64,000 bases of DNA from Amaricoccus macauensis (GTDB taxonomy: Bacteria > Pseudomonadota > Alphaproteobacteria > Rhodobacterales > Rhodobacteraceae). The position numbers were made by a program, and so were the translations under genes. The DNA lies in the NCBI RefSeq assembly GCF_014201905.1, contig NZ_JACHFM010000002.1, positions 868,001 to 932,000 on the forward strand, given 5' to 3'. The notes beneath the pieces were generated by a model. It was given only the letters and a program-made list of their open reading frames with translations. It was not told where the DNA came from and did not search any database. The stretch's first letter is position 1. Each line of letters begins with the position of its first letter. Positions 26,792 through 37,241 of this stretch are shown in pieces.

Positions 26792-27988
26792 ATGACCAAC
26801 CTCGCCCCGTCCGACCAGGCGCTGGCATCGGCACCCGCCCGTGCGCTCCACCCCACCGCGGCGATCGTTCTCGCCGACGGACAGGTGTTCTGGGGCCGCG
26901 GCTTCGGTGCCACCGGCGAGGCGGTCGGTGAACTCTGCTTCAACACCGCCATGACCGGCTATCAGGAGATCATGACCGATCCCTCCTACGCCGGCCAGAT
27001 CGTCACCTTCACCTTCCCCCACATCGGCAACGTCGGCGTCAATGTCGAGGACGACGAGACCGCTGACCCGTTCGCCGCGGGCATGGTGGTGAAGTGGGAC
27101 CCGACCGAACCGTCGAGCTGGCGCGCCACCGCCGATCTCGCCGACTGGCTCACCCGGCGCGGCCGGATCGGTGTCGGTGGCGTCGACACGCGGCGCCTCA
27201 CCCGCGCCATCCGCCTGCAGGGTGCGCCGCATGTGACGATCGTGCATCAGCCCGATGGCGAGTTTGACCTCGACGACCTGCGCGCCAAGGCACGGGCTTT
27301 CCCGGGCCTCACCGGCATGGATCTGGCAAAGGACGTGACCTGCGCCCAGAGCTACCGCTGGGACGAAATGCGCTGGGCATGGCCCGAGGGCTACCAGCGC
27401 CGCGAGGGACCGGGCCGTCGCGTCGTCGCCATCGACTACGGCGCGAAGCGCAACATCCTGCGCTGCCTCGCCTCGGCCGGCTGCGAGGTGACCGTCCTGC
27501 CCGCCACCGCCACCGCCGAGGATGTCTTCGCCCACGACCCGGAGGGCCTGTTCCTGTCGAACGGCCCCGGCGACCCGGCAGCGACCGGCGAATACGCCGT
27601 GCCGATGATCAAGGAAGTGCTGGAGAAGTCGTCGATGCCGATCTTCGGCATCTGCCTCGGCCACCAGATGCTCGCCCTCGCCCTCGGCGCGAAGACGATC
27701 AAGATGAACCACGGCCACCACGGCGCCAATCATCCGGTGAAAGAGCTCTCCACCGGCAAGGTCGAGATCACCTCGATGAACCACGGCTTCACCGTCGATG
27801 GCCAGACGCTGCCCAAGGGCGTCGTCGAGACTCACGTGTCGCTCTTCGACGGCTCGAACTGCGGCATCGCCATGACCGACCGCCCGGTCTTCTCGGTCCA
27901 GCACCATCCCGAGGCGAGCCCCGGGCCGCAGGACAGCTTCTACCTCTTCGAGCGCTTCGTGGAGTCCATGGGGCAACCGCGCGATTAA
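26792..27988 (+). CDS. carA: Carbamoyl phosphate synthase small subunit
   Basis: Glutaminase subunit of carbamoyl phosphate synthase, feeding ammonia to CarB for arginine and pyrimidine synthesis. The 398 residues hold the N-terminal CPSase domain (LADGQVFWGRGFGATG, FNTAMTGYQEI) and a C-terminal class I amidotransferase domain with the catalytic Cys in GICLGHQM and His/Glu in QHHPEASPGP. The ATG at 26792 follows a good promoter; an in-frame TTG farther upstream coincides with the -35 box and is unlikely. carB is not in the window. Confidence 0.97.
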   Translation: MTNLAPSDQALASAPARALHPTAAIVLADGQVFWGRGFGATGEAVGELCFNTAMTGYQEIMTDPSYAGQIVTFTFPHIGNVGVNVEDDETADPFAAGMVVKWDPTEPSSWRATADLADWLTRRGRIGVGGVDTRRLTRAIRLQGAPHVTIVHQPDGEFDLDDLRAKARAFPGLTGMDLAKDVTCAQSYRWDEMRWAWPEGYQRREGPGRRVVAIDYGAKRNILRCLASAGCEVTVLPATATAEDVFAHDPEGLFLSNGPGDPAATGEYAVPMIKEVLEKSSMPIFGICLGHQMLALALGAKTIKMNHGHHGANHPVKELSTGKVEITSMNHGFTVDGQTLPKGVVETHVSLFDGSNCGIAMTDRPVFSVQHHPEASPGPQDSFYLFERFVESMGQPRD

Positions 27989-28007
27989 TCGTTAAGTCTC
28001 AACGGAC

Positions 28008-28022
28008 TTAACTGCCGTTTAA
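28008..28022. promoter_or_regulatory. CtrA-type site TTAA-N7-TTAA
   Basis: TTAA at 28008-28011 and TTAA at 28019-28022 are spaced by 7 bp, the full CtrA recognition pattern. It lies 48 bp before the ATG of the MshEN-glycosyltransferase gene. The first half is also the right arm of an 8-bp inverted repeat GTTAAGTC/GACTTAAC (27991-28012). Confidence 0.6.
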
Positions 28023-28069
28023 GCCTGGCGTACCAATGCTCGCATCTCAGCGTGACGCGAGTATCGGGC

Positions 28070-29920
28070 ATGGCACAGGTTCTGTCACTCAAGACCGCAG
28101 GGGCGCATCCGGCACCGGAGGCGCCCCGACGCTATCTCGGCGACGTTTTGGTCAGCTCGGGCCGGCTGGCCCGCGAACAGATCGACGCCGCCCTCCGGGC
28201 ACAGCGCGGACAGAACTCGCTCCTCGGCACCATCCTCGTCGTCGAGGGCCTGCTGTCGCAGGACGCCCTCACTGACGCGCTCTCCGAGCAGTCCGGCCTC
28301 GGCCGCGCGGACCTCGACACCGCCCCCCCGGACCCGATCCTGCTGCAAGGCGTCGACCCGCTCGTCTGCCTCAGGCTCGACGCGATCCCGTGGCGCAAGC
28401 GCGGCGGCCGGCTGGAAATCGCCATCGTCAACCCGGCGAACGGCCCCGCGGCGATCGCGGCGTTCGGACCGGCGACCCTCGCCCTCGCGTCGCCTGACGC
28501 GCTGCGGACCACCATCACCCGGGCCTTCGGCGCGCGGATGCGCCGCCATGCCAGCCACCGCTGTCCGAAACGCCTGAGCTGCCGCAGCCTCGTGCGAAGC
28601 GGCTTCAGCCGGCGCAAGGCGGCCCTTGCCATCGGTCTCGCCGGCGGCATCCTCGCCGCGCCGCTCGCCGCCCTCAACATCGCGCTCGCCTGGCTCCTCG
28701 TCGCGAACCTCTCGAACGTCGTCCTGCGCGGGGTCGCGCTCGCCACCCGCCTGCGACGCGGCCCCCAACCGGTCGCCTCCGCCCCGAAACTCGTCGATTC
28801 CCGACGCCTGCCCCGTGTGTCCGTGCTGGTGCCGCTCTGGCGCGAGGCGCGCGTGGCCGAACAGCTGCTCGACGCGCTGGGCGCCATGGAGTACCCGGCG
28901 CCGCTTCTCGACATCAAGCTGGTGCTCGAAGAGGAAGACCTCACCACCCGCGCCGCCATCGACCGCTGCACCCTGCCGCCGACCATCGACATCGTCACCG
29001 TCCCCTCCGGAGCGCTGCGCACCAAGCCGCTGGCGATGAACTATGCCCTGCCGTTCTGCCGGGGCGAGGTGATCGGCATCTATGACGCGGAAGACCGGCC
29101 CGACCCGGGCCAGCTCCGCGCCATCGTCCACCACCTGATGGACGCGAGCCCGGACGTCGCTTGCGTGCAGGGCTATCTCGACTTCTACAACGACCGGAAG
29201 AACTGGATGTCCCGCTCATTCACCATTGAATATGCGGTCTGGTTCCGGGTGTTCCTGACCGGCGTGCAGCGCCTCGGCCTGCCGATCCCGCTCGGCGGCA
29301 CAACGGTGTTCTTCCGCCGGCGGATGCTCGAGGAGATCGGCGCGTGGGACGCCCATAACGTCACCGAAGATGCCGACCTCGGGATGCGGCTCGCGCGCTT
29401 CGGCTACCGCTGCGAGATGATCCCGACCACCACCCTCGAAGAGGCGAACTGCGTCGGCGCAGCGGCATGGATCGGCCAGCGCTCGCGCTGGAACAAGGGC
29501 TACGCGCTCACCTGGGCCAGCCACATGCGCCGGCCGCTCCGGCTCTGGCGCGACCTCGGCTGGAAAGGATTCCTCAGTTTTCAGGTGCTGTTTCTCGGCA
29601 GCCTGACCGCCTCGGCCGCAATCCCGTTCTACTGGCTGACCGCTTTCGTGGCACTCGGGCTCGATGTCCCGGTCTGGGCACATGTGCCGCCGCTCATGGT
29701 CTGGGCGCTGCTCCTCACGGGGGCCACCGGGTCGGTCCTGATGATCACCGCGGCAAACGTCGGCCTGCGCGACCGCGCGAGCCGCGGCCGCTGGGGCTGG
29801 ACCATCGCGTTCCTGCCGCTCTACTGGCTCCTCGCCGCGGCGGCGGTCTATCGGGCGCTCTGGGAAGTCTTCACCGACCCGTTCCACTGGACCAAGACCG
29901 AACACGGCCTTGATCCCTGA
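28070..29920 (+). CDS. MshEN-glycosyltransferase family 2 fusion (NfrB-like)
   Basis: A 616-residue membrane protein joining two modules. Residues 23-45 and 52-74 are two copies of the MshEN pattern LGxxLxxxGxxxxxxLxxALxxQ, offset by 29 as in cyclic-di-GMP-binding MshEN domains. A hydrophobic segment (about 185-215) leads to a processive GT2 domain with an acidic motif YDAEDRP, TEDADLG and QRSRWNKG (the Q-x-x-R-W of polysaccharide synthases). Three more membrane segments end the protein. E. coli NfrB pairs the same domains with MshEN at the other end. It should make or export a polysaccharide when cyclic-di-GMP binds. An in-frame GTG at 28052 is an alternative start. Confidence 0.85.
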   Translation: MAQVLSLKTAGAHPAPEAPRRYLGDVLVSSGRLAREQIDAALRAQRGQNSLLGTILVVEGLLSQDALTDALSEQSGLGRADLDTAPPDPILLQGVDPLVCLRLDAIPWRKRGGRLEIAIVNPANGPAAIAAFGPATLALASPDALRTTITRAFGARMRRHASHRCPKRLSCRSLVRSGFSRRKAALAIGLAGGILAAPLAALNIALAWLLVANLSNVVLRGVALATRLRRGPQPVASAPKLVDSRRLPRVSVLVPLWREARVAEQLLDALGAMEYPAPLLDIKLVLEEEDLTTRAAIDRCTLPPTIDIVTVPSGALRTKPLAMNYALPFCRGEVIGIYDAEDRPDPGQLRAIVHHLMDASPDVACVQGYLDFYNDRKNWMSRSFTIEYAVWFRVFLTGVQRLGLPIPLGGTTVFFRRRMLEEIGAWDAHNVTEDADLGMRLARFGYRCEMIPTTTLEEANCVGAAAWIGQRSRWNKGYALTWASHMRRPLRLWRDLGWKGFLSFQVLFLGSLTASAAIPFYWLTAFVALGLDVPVWAHVPPLMVWALLLTGATGSVLMITAANVGLRDRASRGRWGWTIAFLPLYWLLAAAAVYRALWEVFTDPFHWTKTEHGLDP

Positions 29921-29941
29921 CCCCCTCGGGCCAGTTCACGC

Positions 29942-30571
29942 TCAGCCCAGATACTTCTCCGCATCGCGCTTCAGCCGGGTCTCGAAGGCCCGGCTGATGT
30001 GCTCGCGGATCGCGGCGTCGGCCGCGTCGCCGTCGCGCCCCTCGATGGCGTCGATGATCGCCTCGTGCTCGGCCAGCGCCTGCGGGCCCCGGCCCTCGGC
30101 CGCGAGCGAGGTGGTGGCGACGAGCGCCATGGAGCGATGCACCATCTCGAGCTGCTGGATCAGGAAGCGGTTGTGGCTCGCCAGGTGGATCTGGTGGTGG
30201 AAGCGCTTGTTGGCACGCGCCAGCAGTTCCGGCCGCGTGACGATCTCGCGGTCCCGGCGGGCAAGCTCGCGCAGCACCCGCACCTCTTCGGGCGCCGCGT
30301 GCTGCGCCGCGAGCCGGGCGGCGAGGCCCTCGAGCTCGGCGCGCACCACGTAAAGCTCTCCGAGCTGGTCGTGGGTCAGCGCCGAGACGACGAGACTGCG
30401 CCCGTCGCGCGCCAGCACGCCTTGCGTCTCGAGCCGCTGGAGCGCCTCGCGGATCGGGGTGCGCGACACGCCGAGACGCTCCGCAAGCTCCGATTCCACC
30501 AGGCGATCCCCGGGGCGGAACTCTCCCCGGTCGATGGCGTCGAGCACCAACTCGTATGGATCCTTGGTCAT
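29942..30571 (-). CDS. GntR-family regulator with FCD domain
   Basis: A 209-residue regulator. Residues 1-65 form the winged helix (YELVLDAIDRGEFRPGDRLVESELAERLGVSRTPIREAL in part), and about 75-200 the all-helical FCD ligand domain with a metal-site pattern: RFHHQIHLASHN near 118-129 and later EHISRAFE. FCD members usually respond to organic acids or sugar acids. It is divergent from a HAD phosphatase and a UbiH-type gene, with a near-perfect palindrome at 30653-30674 in the gap. The ATG at 30571 is preferred over a GTG at 30676, which would put the operator inside the gene. Confidence 0.87.
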   Translation of the reverse strand: MTKDPYELVLDAIDRGEFRPGDRLVESELAERLGVSRTPIREALQRLETQGVLARDGRSLVVSALTHDQLGELYVVRAELEGLAARLAAQHAAPEEVRVLRELARRDREIVTRPELLARANKRFHHQIHLASHNRFLIQQLEMVHRSMALVATTSLAAEGRGPQALAEHEAIIDAIEGRDGDAADAAIREHISRAFETRLKRDAEKYLG

Positions 30572-30652
30572 GTAGGGCCGGCCTGTTCGCGGGGACAAAG
30601 GCCGTGGCCTTCGCAAGCGGTGACTTTCGTTGATATTGCGTTGGTGCGCAAG

Positions 30653-30674
30653 GCATAATTGTTTTGAATCATGC
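30653..30674. promoter_or_regulatory. Candidate GntR operator
   Basis: Arms GCATAATT and AATCATGC (7 of 8 complementary) flank a 6-nt spacer. The site lies in the divergent gap, 82 bp from the GntR start, and is flanked by two direct copies of GGTGCGCAA (30643-30651 and 30685-30693). Confidence 0.45.
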
Positions 30675-30758
30675 ACTTGTTCGAGGTGCGCAACTTACGC
30701 GGCCACTGCCTCCCGTCTCGCGCTTGCCTGCGCCCGCGCCGAAGAGTAGTCAGACCCC

Positions 30759-31412
30759 ATGTCCCGTGCCCGCTTCATCCACGTCGAGACCTGGGTCTTC
30801 GACCTCGACAATACGCTCTATCCGCCCGCCGCGCGCCTCTTCGACCAGATCGAGGCCCGGATGAACGCCTACGTCATGCAGACCCTCGGGGTTGTCGAGG
30901 ACGAGGCGGCCCGGCTGCGGCGCCACTACTGGGAGACCCACGGCACGACCCTCGCGGGTCTCATGCGCGAGCACGCCATCGACCCGGTCGCCTACCTCGC
31001 CGACGTCCACGAGATCGACCTCGCCGGCATCACGCCCTCCGAGGCGCTGCGCGACGCCATCGCCCGCCTGCCCGGCCGCAAGATCGTCTACACCAACGGC
31101 TCCCGCGAGCACGCCCGCCGGGTGACTGCCGCCATCGGCCTCGACGGCGCCTTTGACCGGCTCTACGGCGTCGAGGACGCAGGCTACCTGCCCAAGCCCG
31201 AGCCCGCCGCTTTCGACGCGATCTTCGCCCTCGACGGCCTCGACACCACCCGCGCCGCGATGTTCGAGGACGACCAGCGAAACCTCCGCGTGCCCCACGG
31301 CCTCGGGATGCGCACCGTCCTCGTCGGCCCCGCCGTCGATCCCGAACCGGCTTACGCGCACGTCCATCACCGGACCGATGATCTGGCCGACTTCCTCGGG
31401 CGGCTCGCATGA
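30759..31412 (+). CDS. Pyrimidine 5'-nucleotidase-like HAD hydrolase
   Basis: A 217-residue HAD phosphatase of the SSM1/pyrimidine 5'-nucleotidase group. Motif I is FDLDNTLYP at about 14-22, motif II VYTNGSREHARR near 109, and motifs III/IV are KPEPAAF and FEDDQRNL. These proteins dephosphorylate pyrimidine nucleoside monophosphates. The next gene (UbiH-type) starts inside its stop codon (4-bp overlap), so they are co-translated. It is divergent from a GntR regulator. In many alphaproteobacteria such a gene stands alone, so the link to the flavin hydroxylase may be positional only. Confidence 0.85.
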   Translation: MSRARFIHVETWVFDLDNTLYPPAARLFDQIEARMNAYVMQTLGVVEDEAARLRRHYWETHGTTLAGLMREHAIDPVAYLADVHEIDLAGITPSEALRDAIARLPGRKIVYTNGSREHARRVTAAIGLDGAFDRLYGVEDAGYLPKPEPAAFDAIFALDGLDTTRAAMFEDDQRNLRVPHGLGMRTVLVGPAVDPEPAYAHVHHRTDDLADFLGRLA

Positions 31413-32650
31413 CCACCGCCGCCGGCATGACCCGGATCGACACCGACGTCCTCGTCGCGGGCGGCGGCGTCGCGGGCCTGACCGCCACCGCCGCCTTCGC
31501 GGCCGCGGGCTTCCGCGCGCTCTGCGTCGACCCGGTCCCGCCCGTCACCTCGGCCGAGGCCGACGGCTCGGACCTGCGCAGCACCGCGTTCCTGATGCCC
31601 GCGGTCGACCTCCTCGCCCGCGCCGGCCTCTGGGAGCGCCTCGCGCCCCACGCCGCACCGCTCCGCATCATGCGCATCGCCGACGCTGGCGGCGCCCCCG
31701 GGATCGTGCGCACCACCGCCGATTTCGACTCCGCCGAGATCGGAGCTGACGCCTTCGGCTACAACCTGCCGAACTGGCTGCTGCGCCGCGAAATGGTGGC
31801 CGCGCTCGACGAGACCCCGGGCGCCGAACTCCGCGCCGGCGTGCGCGTCACCGGCCTCACCCCGCGCACCGACGCGGCCCTCGTGACCCTCTCCGACGAC
31901 ACTCAGGTCCGCGCCCGCCTCGTCGTCGCTGCCGACGGCCGCGACAGCGCCGTGCGCGAAGCCGTCGGCATCGGCACCCGCCGCTGGGGCTACGGCCAGA
32001 AGGCGGTGGTCTTCACCGTCGCCCACGCCATGCCGCATCAGGGCGTCTCGATCGAAATCCATCGCACCGGCGGCCCCTTCACGCTGGTCCCGCTCCCCGA
32101 CCGCGACGGCGAACCTGCCTCGTCCGTCGTCTGGATGGACACCGGCCCCCGCGCCACCGCCCTCGCCGGGCTCGCCGAGGCGGAATTCAACGCAAGCCTC
32201 GCCGCCCGCAGTTGCGGCGTGCTCGGCGCAATCCGCGTCACGAGCCCACGCCGGGTCTGGCCGATCATCACCCAGATCGCCGACCGCCTCGACGGCCCGC
32301 GCACCGCGCTTGTCGCCGAGGCCGCGCACGTCGTCCCGCCAATCGGTGCACAGGGTCTCAACATGAGCCTTGCGGACCTCGCGACGCTCCTCGAACTGGC
32401 GGCAACAGCCGACGACATCGGTGCGCCGGACCTCCTCGACCGCTACAACCGCCAGCGGCACCGGGACATCCGCCTGCGCATCGCCGGCATCGACGCGCTG
32501 AACCGCGCCGCCATGGCCGAGGCTCGCCCGCTCCGCGACCTGCGCCGCCTCGGCCTCGCCACGCTCCACGGCCTGCCGCCACTCCGCCACGTCGCCATGC
32601 GTCTCGGCCTCGGGGCGCTCAGGCCCCGTGGCCACGCGGATAGGCATTGA
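31409..32650 (+). CDS. UbiH/UbiF/COQ6-type FAD monooxygenase
   Basis: Flavin hydroxylase of 413 residues that adds hydroxyls to the ubiquinone ring precursor in the membrane-linked pathway. The FAD motif GGGVAG is near residue 17, the second FAD/NAD motif is AADGRDSAVRE near 174, and the third is EAAHVVPPIGAQGLNMSLAD near 303-322. Length and motifs fit UbiH, UbiF or VisC; the exact ring position cannot be told. It overlaps the HAD gene by 4 bp, and its last 32 bp overlap the end of the convergent DUF1989 gene. Confidence 0.88.
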   Translation: MTTAAGMTRIDTDVLVAGGGVAGLTATAAFAAAGFRALCVDPVPPVTSAEADGSDLRSTAFLMPAVDLLARAGLWERLAPHAAPLRIMRIADAGGAPGIVRTTADFDSAEIGADAFGYNLPNWLLRREMVAALDETPGAELRAGVRVTGLTPRTDAALVTLSDDTQVRARLVVAADGRDSAVREAVGIGTRRWGYGQKAVVFTVAHAMPHQGVSIEIHRTGGPFTLVPLPDRDGEPASSVVWMDTGPRATALAGLAEAEFNASLAARSCGVLGAIRVTSPRRVWPIITQIADRLDGPRTALVAEAAHVVPPIGAQGLNMSLADLATLLELAATADDIGAPDLLDRYNRQRHRDIRLRIAGIDALNRAAMAEARPLRDLRRLGLATLHGLPPLRHVAMRLGLGALRPRGHADRH

Positions 32651-33473
32651 CCGGCGGCTGCTCCCAGCCCTCGGGAAGCGCCGCAGGCTTCAGGATCTCC
32701 ACCATCAGCGGCCAGCACTCCGCCGTATCGCTCGAATGCTGCGCACTGCAATCGCCGCCCGGGCACGCCGACAGCGCCCCGAGCAGGTCGATTTCCGCGA
32801 AGCACGTCAGCGCGTCGCCGGGTCGCACCGGGCTCGCCTTCATGATGTACTGCCCGGTCTGCCGGTCGAACCCGGTGCACATGAAGACGTTCAGCACGTC
32901 ATGCACGTAGCCCTCGGCTTCGCTGATCGGCATCCCCGTCGTCGCCGCGAACGCGCGAATCAGATTGGAGTGACAGCAGTGGTGATAGTCGCCGCCACTC
33001 AGCAACCGGTTGGTATATGGATCGCAGCGCGTGCCGATGACATCATGCACCCCGCAGCCGAACTCGTCCCTGCCGTACCATTCGAGGCTGTCCTCGACCA
33101 CGGTCGCCATCGGCCGGAGATACGGCAGGACCGACCAGAGCCGACACCCCGACGTCACGTGCGTCCCGTGCAGCGCCCGGGTCTTTCCCGAGAAGAACCG
33201 CTCGCCCAGCTCCCGTGCGTGCCAGAGGTTCAGATCCCCGACCTGCGGCCCGCCGACACTGGTAATGCGGAAGAAATGCCCCGCCGGTGCCATGAAGCAC
33301 CGCGCCTCGCGGGGCGGCACCATCACCACGTCGATCCTCTCCGCACCGTCGAGCGCGGCGCGGAACCCCGGCAAATCAACCGGCGGCAGCGTCTCGGGAG
33401 GATAACAGACGACCGGCCTGACCGCACGGCGGGCAGCGGCGTCAACGGGCTCAGCGGGCTCTGACATATTCAT
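32619..33473 (-). CDS. DUF1989 / urea carboxylase-associated family protein
   Basis: A 284-residue cytoplasmic protein of the DUF1989 family, whose members accompany urea carboxylase and some amine pathways. Conserved stretches include APAGHFFRI, GDLNLWHA, HDVIGTRCDPYTN and the cysteine/histidine group YHHCCHSNL, which may bind a metal. No urea carboxylase, allophanate hydrolase or guanidine gene lies nearby, so it is a solitary copy. Its 3' end overlaps the UbiH-type gene by 32 bp on the other strand. Two Met codons (33473, 33467) are possible starts. Confidence 0.75.
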   Translation of the reverse strand: MNMSEPAEPVDAAARRAVRPVVCYPPETLPPVDLPGFRAALDGAERIDVVMVPPREARCFMAPAGHFFRITSVGGPQVGDLNLWHARELGERFFSGKTRALHGTHVTSGCRLWSVLPYLRPMATVVEDSLEWYGRDEFGCGVHDVIGTRCDPYTNRLLSGGDYHHCCHSNLIRAFAATTGMPISEAEGYVHDVLNVFMCTGFDRQTGQYIMKASPVRPGDALTCFAEIDLLGALSACPGGDCSAQHSSDTAECWPLMVEILKPAALPEGWEQPPVNAYPRGHGA

Positions 33474-33496
33474 CGCGCGACCCTAGCGGAGGCCGC

Positions 33497-33518
33497 AGTC
33501 TCAGACCAGTCTCAGACC
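33497..33518. repeat. Tandem 11-bp direct repeat
   Basis: AGTCTCAGACC occurs twice without a gap (33497-33507, 33508-33518). The second copy covers the stop codon of the Lrp-type gene that ends at 33512. It is probably a replication-slippage duplication. Confidence 0.6.
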
Positions 33519-33966
33519 AGTGGCGGCTGATCTTTCTCTTCGGACAGCATGACGTTCGACTCGACGGCACCCACCCCCGGAAGCGTCATGATCCGCCGCC
33601 GGAGAATGCGCTCGAAGTCGGAAAGATCACGCGCCACCACCCGCAGACGATAGTCGAAGACACCGAGAACGTGCTGCACCACCTGCACCTCGGGGATTGC
33701 CGTCACCGCCCGCTCGAATCCCTCGAGGTCGAGCCGACCCTTCGCCGCCAGCCGCACGCCGACATACACCGTCACACCGAACCCGAGCTTCGCCCGGTCG
33801 AGCACCAGCCGCCGTCCGCGGATGACGCCCGCCTCCTCCAGCCGTCGGATCCGCCGCCACGCCGCCGGCTGGCTCAGGCCGACCGCCTCCCCGACCTGCT
33901 TGGCATTCAGCCCGCCATCGGCGGCAAGCGCCCGCAGGATGGCCCGGTCAAGGTCGTCGAGGTCGA

Positions 33967-33970
<4 letters not shown>
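33512..33970 (-). CDS. Lrp/AsnC family regulator (distal of pair)
   Basis: A 152-residue Lrp-type regulator: an N-terminal helix-turn-helix (LNAKQVGEAVGLSQPAAWRRIRRLEEAGVI in part, about 20-50) and a C-terminal RAM/AsnC ligand domain (about 65-145) with VYVGVRL and GVFDYRLRVVARDLSDFE. Such proteins form octamers and respond to amino acids. Its ATG overlaps the stop of a second Lrp gene by 4 bp, so the two are co-translated and may form mixed oligomers. Both are divergent from ilvC. Confidence 0.9.
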
Positions 33971-35584
<1,614 letters not shown>

Positions 35585-35596
35585 CGCGAGCCAATG

Positions 35597-35622
35597 GACG
35601 CGGCGCTTTCGGGCGCCGCGTC
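35597..35622 (+). terminator. Hairpin after ilvC
   Basis: A perfect 10-bp GC stem (35597-35606 with 35613-35622, arm GACGCGGCGC) and a 6-nt loop TTTCGG, 12 bp after the stop. There is no T-run, so it may act with Rho or protect the message end. Confidence 0.55.
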
Positions 35623-35711
35623 ATGTCGGCACGGGCGCACGAAAGCGTGTGAAGTCTCGCTTAACTCAGGCATGATTGCCGCGCGGCACACCGTCGCCCG
35701 GGGATCCCCAG

Positions 35712-37241
35712 ATGCGCGCACCCCTTGTTTCAGCCCTCGCCTTCGCCCTCGCCGCACACTCCGCATTCGCGGATCCGGTGACCCGCGACGCCGTCGTCGC
35801 CGCCCTTCCCAAACTCTCGACGATGGCGCAGCGCCTGGTCGATACCGGCGAGCTTCCGGGCCTTGCCGTGGCGGTCGTGCACGATGACGAAGCGGTGTTC
35901 CTCGGCGGCTTCGGTGTCCGCGCCATGGGCAATCCCGATCCGGTCGACGCCGACACGGTGTTCCAGCTTGCTTCGATGTCGAAGCCGCTGAGTTCGACAG
36001 TCATCGCCGCACTGGTCACGCAGAAGCTCGTCGACTGGGACGACAAGGTGGCGCTCATCGCCCCCGACATTCGCCTGCACGACGCCTACCCGAGCGCGGA
36101 AGTGACGATCCGTGACTTCCTGAACCATCGCAGCGGCCTGCCCGGCACCGCTGGCGACGATCTCGAAGCGATCGGTTACGACATGGCGGCGATCCGCGCC
36201 CGGATTCCGCTGGTGCCCCCGTCGTCGAGCTTCCGGGCGGGCTATGCCTACTCGAACGCCGGCTTTACCCTCGGCGCCACCGCCGCCGCGGGCGTGACCG
36301 GCCACGCGTGGGCGGACGTGGCCGAGACCGAACTCTATCAGCCGCTCGGCATGGCAGCGACGAGCTCGCGCCATGCCGACTTCGAGAGCCGGCCCAACCG
36401 CGCCGCGCTGCACGTCCGAGTGAATGGCGACTGGACGGCCGAACTCGTCCGCGACCCGGACCCGCAGGCACCGGCTGGCGGCGCCTCCTCGTCGGTGCGC
36501 GACCTCGCGCAGTGGATGCGCCTCGAACTGGCGCAAGGAACCTTCGCCGGCAAGCCCGCGATCTCGGCCGAGGCGCTCGCCGCGACACACGCACCGCTCT
36601 TCGCCCGTGGCCCGAACCCGGTGACCGGCGCAAGCTCGTTCTATGGCCTCGGCTGGAACGTGGAATACGGCAAGCACGGCCTCACCTGGGGTCACGCCGG
36701 CGCCTTCAGCCAGGGCGCCCGCACCCTCGTCACGCTCTACCCGGCCGAAAAGCTCGGGATCGTCGTGCTCGCCGGCGCCTTCCCGAGTGGCGCGCCGGAG
36801 GCACTGGCGGACAGCTTCTTCGATCAGGTCTTCGACGGCAAGGTCAGCCGCGACTGGCTCACGCCGTGGAACAAGGCCTACAACGACCTCTTCGGCCCAT
36901 CGATCGAAGCGACAAGGGCGATGTACGCCCATGTGCCGGACCCGGCCACCCCGCCCCTGCCCGCGAGCGCATACACCGGCACCTACGACAACGCCTATGC
37001 CGGGACGGCAACTGTCACCGGCAACGACGAGGGTCTCGTCCTGCACCTCGGCCCGCACGACCAGACCTACCCGCTGCGACACTTCGACCGGGACCGCTTC
37101 CTCTACATCTCCAGCCCGGAAATGCCGGAGGCGCCCGCCGCACTCACCTTCACCATCGGACCCGATGGTCGCGCCGGCAGTCTGACGGCCGAATCCCTCG
37201 ATTCGAGCGGCCTCGGCACCTTCGAGCGCCGCAGTGAATGA
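35712..37241 (+). CDS. Beta-lactamase-fold serine hydrolase, exported
   Basis: A 509-residue class C beta-lactamase/esterase-type enzyme. A signal peptide covers about residues 1-20 (ending HSAFA). The nucleophile motif SMSK is near residue 93, the YxN motif is in GYAYSNAG near 179 and the third motif is probably HAGAFSQG near 335. A C-terminal beta-rich domain of about 100 residues follows, as in D-aminopeptidase and EstB relatives. Likely a periplasmic esterase or D-amino-acid peptidase; true beta-lactamase activity is less likely. The start at 35712 is chosen for the signal peptide. Confidence 0.82.
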   Translation: MRAPLVSALAFALAAHSAFADPVTRDAVVAALPKLSTMAQRLVDTGELPGLAVAVVHDDEAVFLGGFGVRAMGNPDPVDADTVFQLASMSKPLSSTVIAALVTQKLVDWDDKVALIAPDIRLHDAYPSAEVTIRDFLNHRSGLPGTAGDDLEAIGYDMAAIRARIPLVPPSSSFRAGYAYSNAGFTLGATAAAGVTGHAWADVAETELYQPLGMAATSSRHADFESRPNRAALHVRVNGDWTAELVRDPDPQAPAGGASSSVRDLAQWMRLELAQGTFAGKPAISAEALAATHAPLFARGPNPVTGASSFYGLGWNVEYGKHGLTWGHAGAFSQGARTLVTLYPAEKLGIVVLAGAFPSGAPEALADSFFDQVFDGKVSRDWLTPWNKAYNDLFGPSIEATRAMYAHVPDPATPPLPASAYTGTYDNAYAGTATVTGNDEGLVLHLGPHDQTYPLRHFDRDRFLYISSPEMPEAPAALTFTIGPDGRAGSLTAESLDSSGLGTFERRSE

